Shown here piece by piece: positions 1 through 5,179 of a DNA stretch of 5,179 bases (positions are counted from its first letter, which is position 1; each line of letters starts with the position of its first letter). The DNA comes from Candidatus Auribacterota bacterium. Its GTDB lineage: Bacteria > Auribacterota > JAFGBW01 > JAFGJP01. Made by a program: the position numbers and the translations under genes. Location of the stretch: assembly GCA_016929035.1 (NCBI GenBank), contig JAFGJP010000010.1:1-5179 (forward strand), in the 5' to 3' direction. A model generated the notes under the pieces. The model saw only the letters and a program-made list of their open reading frames with translations, was not told the DNA's origin and did no database searches.

Positions 1-362
1 ACAAACTTCAGTGAACAGTTCTTCCTTACAAGGATTTTCATCTTCGGGCTGAATTCAATAAGCATCTGCCGGCACGCGCCGCAGGGAAGGATAAGTCCTT
101 TTTTCTTTTCAACGCAGGCCATCGCTCTGAAGGAGCGGCAGCCGTCGGCTACGGCCCGGGCAAGGGCCCCTCTTTCCGCGCAGAGCGTCAGCCCGTAAGA
201 CGCGCTTTCAACGTTCACTCCTGTATAGACTTTCCCGTTCTCTCCCATGAGCGCCGCTCCGACGCGAAATCGCGAATACGGGGCATACGCTTTTCCTGAA
301 GCCAGAAGGGCGTGTTCGTAGAGGCGCTTTTTTTCATCCTGTTTGAAAACCTTTTTTCTCAT
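1..362 (-). CDS. cdd: Cytidine deaminase, C-terminus cut by window edge
   Basis: Zinc-dependent hydrolytic deaminase of the pyrimidine salvage pathway, converting cytidine and deoxycytidine to uridine and deoxyuridine in the cytoplasm. I translated the minus strand from the ATG at 362; 120 codons lie in the window. The N-terminal family signature YAPYSRFRVGAAL spans residues 26-38. The substrate-binding stretch GVNVESASYG spans 48-57. CAER at 61-64 gives one zinc ligand (C61) and the catalytic glutamate (E63). PCGACRQ at 93-99 gives the other two zinc ligands (C94, C97). All catalytic residues are therefore present. Family members of this short class are about 130 residues, so only roughly the last 10 residues are missing. 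A GGAGG ribosome site lies at 376-372, 9 bases before the ATG. It is the last visible gene of the minus-strand operon, 17 bases after the DUF2225 gene. Its function is probably unrelated to the redox-type genes before it. Confidence 0.93.
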   Translation of the reverse strand, partial: MRKKVFKQDEKKRLYEHALLASGKAYAPYSRFRVGAALMGENGKVYTGVNVESASYGLTLCAERGALARAVADGCRSFRAMACVEKKKGLILPCGACRQMLIEFSPKMKILVRKNCSLKF

Positions 363-379
363 GCCGGGCCGCCTCCGGA

Positions 380-1591
380 TTATTTATAGAGATACGTCAC
401 ATCCTGAACGACTTTATTGATCTTGTTAAGCTCGACAGATATGTTTTCCTGGTCGACCATTGATTTGGCCTGCGACTTCTTTCTCATGTAGGCTGTCCTT
501 ACATCTGAAGACCTTTTCATAAAGACTTTAAAAAGCGCTTCCAGCTCTTCGCGAAGCTTTGCTCTTGAGAGGAGCATGAGCCCGAATTCGATCATCTTCA
601 GGGCTTCCAGGTCAGAAAGATAACGGTCATTGTCAGCAGCCAGGCGAAAATATTCCGCTGCTTTTTTCAGGCATTCGCTCTCGTCTGTCGGCATTCCGGG
701 CCAACTGCTTCTGAAGGCAAAAAGCTCTTCTTTAAAGTCCATCAGAGGGCTTTCCATGTGAGGCATTTTCTTTTTCAAGAACTCAATATGCTCTACATTG
801 ATCTCCCTGATCCGGAGCGCGCTTTTATTGACAAGACTGTAGAGGCTGACGATTCTCTGCAGATTTGCCCTGTAATTGAGAAAAATGTCTCTTTTAAAGA
901 TATTGTTCTCCTTTTCGAATTTCTGCTGGAGCTCCATGCTGGAAATAAAGCTCTCAATTGATGTCTTGAGGAACACCATGCCGCGTAAAAACTGCTCGAT
1001 CCCTGACCGTATGTCAAAAACATGCCCCTTCGGCTTTTTTTCTCCGGTCTTTACGCCCGCCTGTTCGCGGAAGAGCCATGATGTCCGGAGATAAAGCCTC
1101 GCCAGCTTTTTCCAGTCCCGGCTGAGACGCGGATTTTCCTGGGGGGATGGTCCGGGAAGAAGCTCCTGTATATAGATCGTCAGAAGATAAAGGTAGACCG
1201 CCTGAGAAAAATCCATTTCCAACGGGATGACTTTTTTTGAAAAAACGGATACAAGGCTGTTTGCTTTTTGAGATTCCTCCATGAACTTTTCTTTGATAAC
1301 GGCAGCCTTGTTGCTTGGATTAATGGCAGGATTGACAAACTCGTCGCGGAAGTCGCTGAATGAACACTTCGGACAGATGTGAATATCGTAATAATAGGGA
1401 TTGATGTGTCTGAATGCCGGATTCTTCCACTCCCAGAACGTCACATGCTGGTCGTCTTCTTTTTCTTTTGGAAAATACATGCGGCTGGTGATCTCCGGGA
1501 GGCTGACAACATCGACAAATTCTCTGCAGCAGGGACATTTGACTCTCTGCAATCGGAGCGGAGCCGGAATATTGTCTTTATTTATGTTCAT
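380..1591 (-). CDS. DUF2225 family protein with paired CxxC motifs
   Basis: Protein of 403 residues with no assigned function. The N-terminus matches the DUF2225 pattern: a first cysteine pair in KCPCC (C19/C22), a linker with NPYYYDIHICPKC (residues 64-76), and a second pair C73/C76. Four cysteines spaced like this suggest a zinc ribbon or a bound metal; this is inference. The rest (about 90-403) is helical and rich in charged residues, with a stretch near 310-355 (AAEYFRLAADNDRYLSDLE and following) that resembles TPR-like helices, as is common in this family. I see no signal peptide or membrane segment, so it is probably cytoplasmic. It appears longer than the family members I recall. The ATG is 1 base after the DUF116 stop (TAAG-ATG) and has no clear Shine-Dalgarno sequence, which suggests translational coupling to the upstream gene. 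cdd follows 17 bases downstream. Confidence 0.82.
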   Translation of the reverse strand: MNINKDNIPAPLRLQRVKCPCCREFVDVVSLPEITSRMYFPKEKEDDQHVTFWEWKNPAFRHINPYYYDIHICPKCSFSDFRDEFVNPAINPSNKAAVIKEKFMEESQKANSLVSVFSKKVIPLEMDFSQAVYLYLLTIYIQELLPGPSPQENPRLSRDWKKLARLYLRTSWLFREQAGVKTGEKKPKGHVFDIRSGIEQFLRGMVFLKTSIESFISSMELQQKFEKENNIFKRDIFLNYRANLQRIVSLYSLVNKSALRIREINVEHIEFLKKKMPHMESPLMDFKEELFAFRSSWPGMPTDESECLKKAAEYFRLAADNDRYLSDLEALKMIEFGLMLLSRAKLREELEALFKVFMKRSSDVRTAYMRKKSQAKSMVDQENISVELNKINKVVQDVTYLYK

Positions 1592-1592
1592 C

Positions 1593-2384
1593 TTATGACA
1601 TGGTAAAAATTTTCAGAGCTTCCTCAAATTGTTTAAGATCAATACAGGTATCCATGCAAGGGCCGTTGGGCCGCTTGTTTGGTATGCCTATGACCGCGAG
1701 CTTTTGTGACACGTCCCGAATGCCGGCCACAAGATCCCTTTCGCAGGCAACAGCGATAACGGAATCCGGATTTTCTTTTTCTATAATGCGCCTCGCCTGT
1801 TCGCCTCCTCCGACGACAAAAGCGGGAATATTTTTCTCTCTTGTCATGCTTGTGATGGCTTCTTTGATATCTTTCCGCAGGCATCGGGGAAGAAGAATAA
1901 GCGTTTTTTTCAGATCTTTTGATTTGGCTTCTCCGATAAGAAAGTTAGAGACCTTGACAAAAGAATTGCTGAACGTGTCTTTGTCTATCCGAAAAATTCT
2001 GCTGAATTTTCGGCTTGCAGGATAAAAAAGCCTCAGGAAAAATCCATGCGTGTTTGCAAGAAAAGCGATCTTCCGGGAAAAAACAACTTCAAAGGCGACC
2101 AGAGTGAACCACGCGGCAAGAAGGAAGCCGAGAAAAAAAGAAAGCCACGTCACGGCCGTTCCCAGAAAAGAGCTCAAAAGATAAAACCGCGGGCTGACGA
2201 GATACTGCGCTAAAAAAAGGCAGGCAATAAACAAAACAAGCGATAGAAAACAAAGTCCTATGAAAAGCCCTTTTGAGGCTTCTGAATCACTTGACCTTAC
2301 TTCTTCATCCCAGTCTTTCCACTCATCGCCCAGAACGCGCTTTTTTCCGTTCTCTTTTTTTTGAGTTTCCTTTTCCAGGCTCAT
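1593..2384 (-). CDS. DUF116 family membrane protein
   Basis: Protein of 263 residues, counted from the ATG at 2384. The first 39 residues are highly charged. Hydrophobic segments at about 40-61 and 76-102 look like two membrane helices, placing the C-terminal domain probably on the cytoplasmic side. That domain carries the DUF116 signature: LLPRCL (164-169), a glycine-rich GGG turn (192-194), IAVACERDL (210-218), AGI (220-222) and NKRPNGPC (236-243), followed by a second cysteine (C247). The biochemical role of the family is unknown. Many DUF116 proteins, as I recall them, carry a cysteine cluster between the LLPxCL motif and the glycine turn; here that interval has no cysteine. The start overlaps the rnfB-like stop as TGATG, sharing one base; a GTG at 2387 is an alternative start adding one residue. 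This overlap implies coupled translation with the iron-sulfur protein upstream. Confidence 0.85.
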   Translation of the reverse strand: MSLEKETQKKENGKKRVLGDEWKDWDEEVRSSDSEASKGLFIGLCFLSLVLFIACLFLAQYLVSPRFYLLSSFLGTAVTWLSFFLGFLLAAWFTLVAFEVVFSRKIAFLANTHGFFLRLFYPASRKFSRIFRIDKDTFSNSFVKVSNFLIGEAKSKDLKKTLILLPRCLRKDIKEAITSMTREKNIPAFVVGGGEQARRIIEKENPDSVIAVACERDLVAGIRDVSQKLAVIGIPNKRPNGPCMDTCIDLKQFEEALKIFTMS

Positions 2385-3217
2385 CACACACGGCTCTCGA
2401 GTTTTGCCTTTTGCTTATCCGGAAGCACAAAGCACTTGCCCGGACATTTTTCTACAGCCATATCAAAATCTTCCCAGTCAGGCGGAACATCAGGAAGGTT
2501 TCCCTTCATGACCACTTTGCCGGAAGGCGTTATCTTGGGCAGGCTGCAGAGACGGCAGCCGATACAGCCTTTTTTACAGATGTCTTTGACTGTTTTTCCG
2601 TTATTGGGATTCCGGCAGCCGAGGTAGACCTTCTGCATCGAGGGAATGAGCGTAATGATGTCTTTGGGACAGGCTTCAACGCACCTGCCGCATCCCGTGC
2701 ACTTTTCCTTGATCACGACGGGGTATCCTTCGTCACCCATAAAAATCGCCTCAAAAGGACAGGCCTCGACGCAATCACCGTACCCGAGACAGCCCCAGTC
2801 ACAGGCGCAGCGTCCGGGTGCTGTAATATATTCGCCCGCGCAGGTCTTTATTCCGGCATACCCGGCTCTGAACGCGCAGTTCGTCCCGCCCTGACAGTGA
2901 ACAGCCGCGATCTTCGGCTTTGCTTCTTCCGCTTCAACGCCGAGGAGACGGGAGATCTCATTCTGCGTTTCCTTATCCATGACAGGGCACCTGCTCACAT
3001 CCGCGCCCTGCTTCACCAGCTCTCTGGCAAAAGCCTGGCAACCGGCATAGCCGCAGGCCCCGCAGTTCGCAGCCGGCAGAAGGGAAAAGACTTTTTCTTC
3101 CATCTTGTTCACTTCCGGGGCAAACCGCTTGGCTGCATAAGATAAAATGATCCCAAAAGCAAGCCCGAACCCGGCCACGGTCAAAACAGGGAGAAGAATC
3201 TGTAAGCCGCTATTCAT
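2384..3217 (-). CDS. rnfB: RnfB-like iron-sulfur electron transfer protein
   Basis: Protein of 277 residues resembling the B subunit of the Rnf ferredoxin:NAD+ oxidoreductase. In that complex RnfB is a membrane-anchored polyferredoxin that takes electrons from ferredoxin. Residues 5-28 form one membrane anchor. The 4Fe-4S domain typical of RnfB follows, with C52, C55, C60 and C77 (NCGACGYAGC then CP). A ferredoxin pair comes next: C139, C143, C149, C153 (GCLGYGDCVEACPF) and C173, C176, C179, C183 (CTGCGRCVEACP). The second ferredoxin-like region has C214, C218, C221 and C224 but reads C-S-L-P where a CP cysteine is expected, and keeps only C258-P at the far end. No other rnf subunit is visible: the gene before it encodes a MIF-family protein and the one after it DUF116. 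It could therefore be an orphan RnfB homologue serving another complex. Start: ATG at 3217 with a weak AGG 7 bases upstream. I am sure of the family and less sure of membership in a true Rnf complex. Confidence 0.88.
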   Translation of the reverse strand: MNSGLQILLPVLTVAGFGLAFGIILSYAAKRFAPEVNKMEEKVFSLLPAANCGACGYAGCQAFARELVKQGADVSRCPVMDKETQNEISRLLGVEAEEAKPKIAAVHCQGGTNCAFRAGYAGIKTCAGEYITAPGRCACDWGCLGYGDCVEACPFEAIFMGDEGYPVVIKEKCTGCGRCVEACPKDIITLIPSMQKVYLGCRNPNNGKTVKDICKKGCIGCRLCSLPKITPSGKVVMKGNLPDVPPDWEDFDMAVEKCPGKCFVLPDKQKAKLESRV

Positions 3218-3302
3218 ACTTTGACCTAATCTGAAGTTTTTAATATTGAATTATAGAAATATAACAAAATATATAAAAAATAAGGAGATAAATATTTCAT
3301 AT
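3218..3302 (-). promoter_or_regulatory. AT-rich gap with probable promoter of rnfB-DUF116-DUF2225-cdd operon
   Basis: This 85-base gap is very AT-rich compared with the flanking genes. On the minus strand it contains a perfect TATAAT at 3255-3250. No good -35 hexamer sits at normal spacing, so the promoter may be weak or activator-dependent. Transcription from it would leave a leader of about 25 bases. No GC-rich hairpin followed by a T-run is seen after the MIF stop codon, so read-through from the MIF gene is also possible. The octamer AACAAAAT at 3263-3270 repeats an arm of the inverted repeat found upstream of rpoN. Confidence 0.4.
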
Positions 3303-3653
3303 TCAGGCAAATGTTTTCCCGTTCCAGCCCCACATGGTTTTTTCAACATCGCGAAACTCGATATTTATACGGCTGGAAGGAACGCCTGTTTCTTCTGAGA
3401 GATATCGGCAGAAATTTTTTGCTATCCTTTTTGTGTTTTCCGCATCAAGCGAGCCGATGCTTTTGATTTCCAGAAAAAGGCTTTTTTCATCAGAGCCGCC
3501 GAGCATCATGTCGCAGGGTTCCTGGTAAATAATGAGGATATACTCTTCCGGCTTTCCTGTTATTGATGATAGCCTCTTTGAAAGCTCCTTCATGATTATC
3601 GCTTTCTTTTCCTCACCAATCACTTCTGAACATGTCATCCTGACAAGCGGCAT
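3303..3653 (-). CDS. MIF-family tautomerase-like protein
   Basis: Protein of 116 residues, almost the same length as mammalian macrophage migration inhibitory factor (115 with Met) and alignable end to end. Conserved points are the MP start (Pro2 becomes the catalytic N-terminal proline after Met removal), TGKP with K34 matching MIF Lys32, LGGS at 51-54, KSIG at 64-67 with I66 matching MIF Ile64, and the C-terminal GWNGKTFA (109-116). Family members are trimeric and tautomerise phenylpyruvate and similar keto-enol substrates. Two MIF pocket residues differ: Tyr95 aligns with N97 and Asn97 with E99. The CxxC of mammalian MIF is also absent (SLFL instead). Substrate and role are thus open. The ATG at 3653 has a strong AGGAGG at 3664-3659. 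The gene is divergent from rpoN and 85 bases upstream of the rnfB-like gene on the same strand. Confidence 0.88.
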   Translation of the reverse strand: MPLVRMTCSEVIGEEKKAIIMKELSKRLSSITGKPEEYILIIYQEPCDMMLGGSDEKSLFLEIKSIGSLDAENTKRIAKNFCRYLSEETGVPSSRINIEFRDVEKTMWGWNGKTFA

Positions 3654-3679
3654 AAGAACCTCCTGTTTTTATAGTTATC

Positions 3680-3709
3680 AATATATATTTTCAGCCTGTT
3701 TTTAATCAA
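3680..3709 (-). promoter_or_regulatory. Possible sigma-70-type promoter for the MIF-family gene
   Basis: On the minus strand TTGATT (3709-3704) is followed after 16 bases by TATATA (3687-3682), or after 18 bases by TATATT (3685-3680). The predicted start of transcription is near 3674, giving a leader of about 20 bases that contains the AGGAGG ribosome site. The stretch is AT-rich, so chance matches are easy. Confidence 0.42.
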
Positions 3710-3721
3710 GCAATAATTAAG

Positions 3722-3742
3722 AACAAAATCCCTTATTTTGTT
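3722..3742. repeat. Perfect inverted repeat between divergent promoters, operator-like
   Basis: Arms AACAAAAT (3722-3729) and ATTTTGTT (3735-3742) are exact reverse complements separated by five bases (CCCTT). The repeat lies 10 bases upstream of the rpoN -35 hexamer and 12 bases upstream of the predicted MIF -35 hexamer, almost midway between them. The A/T-only stem ends and lack of a following T-run argue against a terminator. The size suits a dimeric regulator binding site, but no regulator can be named. Confidence 0.5.
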
Positions 3743-3752
3743 ATCCATCGCA

Positions 3753-3782
3753 TTGACTTCCCAATATTTGTGATGATATAAT
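3753..3782 (+). promoter_or_regulatory. Sigma-70-type promoter of rpoN
   Basis: TTGACT at 3753-3758 and a perfect TATAAT at 3777-3782 are separated by 18 bases, close to the housekeeping consensus. Transcription would start near 3789, leaving a leader of about 15 bases with AAAGGG (3791-3796) as ribosome site. This suggests that rpoN is transcribed by the housekeeping sigma factor from its own promoter. Confidence 0.72.
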
Positions 3783-3803
3783 CCAGATAGAAAGGGCTTA
3801 TTT

Positions 3804-5179
3804 ATGGCACTAAAACTTGAACAGCATCTTAAGCTCGCTCAGCAGCTTGTCATGTCTCCGCAGATGCAGCAGGCGATCAAGATCCTCCAGCTGCCTCTCA
3901 TGGAACTCCGCGCCACTATTCAGGAAGAGCTCAACGCCAATCCTGTTCTTGAAGAAGTCCAGGATAGGGACGAGCCGGTTGATTCCAGCATAGAAGAGGT
4001 CAGCCAGAGAGCTGAAGAAAAAGAGCCGGAAACATTTGACGAGGAATTTCAGGAAGAATTTGAAAAGCTGAAAAAGCTCGATGACGAGTGGCGGGATTAT
4101 TACCATCAGACATACTCGGTCAAAAAATTCACGGCTGTCGATGAAGAGAAAAGGCGCTTTTTCCAGAACTCCATAACAGCCGGCGAAACTCTTCATGAAC
4201 ATCTTCTCAAACAGCTTCGCATGACCCTTTCTGATAAAGAATCAATCAATATTGGTGAAGAAATCATAGGAAATATCGACGACAATGGTTATCTTAGAAC
4301 AGAAGTGGAGAATATTTCACAAAAACTTGGTAAAGATAATAATAAAGTGGAGGAAATATTAAAAATAATTCATTCTTTTCATCCTTTGGGGGTAGGGGCA
4401 AGAAATATTCGGGAATGCCTTCTGCTTCAAATGGAGCGGGTGGAAGACAATCACATGTTTGTGCGTAAAATTATCGACAGCTATCTTGACGACCTGGCCA
4501 AGAAAAGATATCCCCAGATTGCCCGCCGGCTGAAAATCACTCTGGGTGATGTGAAAAAAGCAGCTGACTTCATTGCCACCCTTGAACCCAAGCCCGGCCG
4601 TATCTTCAGTAATGAGACGTCGCACTACATAACGCCGGATATCTTTATCGTTAAAAACGAAGAAAGCGGCCATTACGATATCGTCCTTAACGACGACCGT
4701 ATACCGCATCTTCGCATAAGCAACCTCTATTCAACGCTTATTGAAAACAAAGACGTTCCTCAGCAGACAAAAGAATACATCAGGGATAAGATCCGCTCCG
4801 GCATGTGGCTGATCAAGAATATTTACCAGAGACAGCAGACCCTTTTCCGCATTACCGAACAGATCGTCAAAGTGCAGAAAAGGTTTCTTGAAGAAGGCAT
4901 CGCTTACCTGAAACCGCTGACCATGCAGGAAGTGGCTGATGCACTGAGTCTCCATGAGTCAACTGTCAGCCGCGCTATTGCCAACAAGTATGCACAGACC
5001 CCGCGCGGGCTTTTTCAGCTGAAATACTTCTTTACTTCCAAAATCCGCACGGAAAACGGCGACGCAGCCTCCTCAAGAAGCATCAAGCAAAAAATTAAGA
5101 ATATCGTTGAAGCAGAAGATAAATCCAATCCTCTCAGTGATCAGGAAATCATTGAAAAGCTCAAAGCAGAGAACATCGT
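3804..5179 (+). CDS. rpoN: RNA polymerase sigma-54 factor, C-terminus cut by window edge
   Basis: Sigma-54 directs RNA polymerase to -24/-12 promoters and needs an AAA+ activator to open them; it typically controls nitrogen, motility or fermentation genes. The frame is open from the ATG at 3804 to the right edge, 458 codons, with no stop. Region I (about 1-50) shows the glutamine/leucine-rich pattern LAQQLVMSPQMQQAIKILQL and the ELNANPVLEE end. Region II (about 51-105) is strongly acidic. The core-binding domain follows (about 115-310), with NIDDNGYL near 154-161, HPLGVGARNIRECLLLQ near 193-209 and LEPKPGR near 260-266. The DNA-binding helix-turn-helix is at about 375-396 (EVADALSLHESTVSRAIANK), then YAQTPRGLFQLKYFF. 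The RpoN box (usual ARRTVAKYR) should lie just beyond the edge; about 20-25 residues are missing. The ribosome site AAAGGG is 7 bases before the ATG. The lptB gene often found just upstream of rpoN is absent here. Confidence 0.97.
   Translation, partial: MALKLEQHLKLAQQLVMSPQMQQAIKILQLPLMELRATIQEELNANPVLEEVQDRDEPVDSSIEEVSQRAEEKEPETFDEEFQEEFEKLKKLDDEWRDYYHQTYSVKKFTAVDEEKRRFFQNSITAGETLHEHLLKQLRMTLSDKESINIGEEIIGNIDDNGYLRTEVENISQKLGKDNNKVEEILKIIHSFHPLGVGARNIRECLLLQMERVEDNHMFVRKIIDSYLDDLAKKRYPQIARRLKITLGDVKKAADFIATLEPKPGRIFSNETSHYITPDIFIVKNEESGHYDIVLNDDRIPHLRISNLYSTLIENKDVPQQTKEYIRDKIRSGMWLIKNIYQRQQTLFRITEQIVKVQKRFLEEGIAYLKPLTMQEVADALSLHESTVSRAIANKYAQTPRGLFQLKYFFTSKIRTENGDAASSRSIKQKIKNIVEAEDKSNPLSDQEIIEKLKAENI

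Noticed and set aside
364..378. Small CCGG...CCGG hairpin covering the cdd ribosome site
   Set aside because: CCGG is self-complementary, the stem is only four base pairs and the pairing is easily explained by chance; not enough to claim translational control.
2273..3145. Long plus-strand open frame of 290 codons opposite the rnfB-like and DUF116 genes
   Set aside because: The opposite strand encodes clear iron-sulfur and DUF116 motifs over the same bases; the plus-strand translation has no recognisable domain and no plausible ribosome site, so it is a shadow frame.
3251..3264. TTATA...TATAA inverted repeat overlapping the rnfB-like operon -10 box
   Set aside because: Five-base arms in an AT-only stretch are expected by chance and mostly reflect the TATAAT box itself.
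3218..3302. Transcription terminator after the MIF-family gene
   Set aside because: No GC-rich stem followed by a T-run is present; the T-rich stretch on the minus strand lacks a preceding hairpin.
3654..3803. Riboswitch or small RNA in the rpoN/MIF gap
   Set aside because: After placing two promoters the predicted leaders are only about 15-20 bases, too short for a riboswitch, and no structured conserved element is visible.
3810..4955. Minus-strand open frames within rpoN (3810-4202, 4359-4709, 4731-4955)
   Set aside because: They lie antisense to a continuous, fully conserved sigma-54 reading frame and show no domain of their own.

Overview
The window looks like chromosomal DNA from an anaerobic bacterium, probably of Gram-negative type. 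The evidence is an Rnf-type iron-sulfur protein, a sigma-54 factor with an acidic Region II, and DUF116 and DUF2225 proteins, which I associate with anaerobes and deep-branching lineages (Desulfobacterota-, Nitrospirota-, Spirochaetota- or Clostridia-like). I cannot fix the phylum from the sequence. The genes have moderate GC and the two real intergenic gaps are strongly AT-rich. I see no mobile element, CRISPR array, tRNA or rRNA.

Layout: positions 1-3217 hold a tightly packed minus-strand operon, transcribed right to left as rnfB-like gene, DUF116 membrane protein, DUF2225 zinc-ribbon-like protein, and cytidine deaminase (cdd, cut by the left edge). Junctions are a stop/start overlap, a 1-base gap and a 17-base gap. 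An 85-bp AT-rich gap (3218-3302) carries a probable promoter for this operon. Positions 3303-3653 (minus) encode a macrophage migration inhibitory factor (MIF)-family tautomerase. Positions 3654-3803 are a divergent promoter region with a perfect inverted repeat midway between the two predicted promoters. From 3804 to the right edge (plus) runs rpoN, sigma-54, cut just before its RpoN box.

How it fits together: rpoN, MIF and cdd are recognisable families. The most unusual part is the rnfB-DUF116-DUF2225 set. The RnfB-like protein has no rnfA/C/D/E/G partners in the window, and its C-terminal ferredoxin domain appears to have lost one of two [4Fe-4S] sites in a patterned way. The DUF116 partner has two membrane segments but lacks the cysteine cluster I recall in many DUF116 proteins. 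The third protein has paired CxxC motifs. I infer a membrane-associated redox or metal-handling module of unknown function; the sequence shows the gene order and motifs but not the function.
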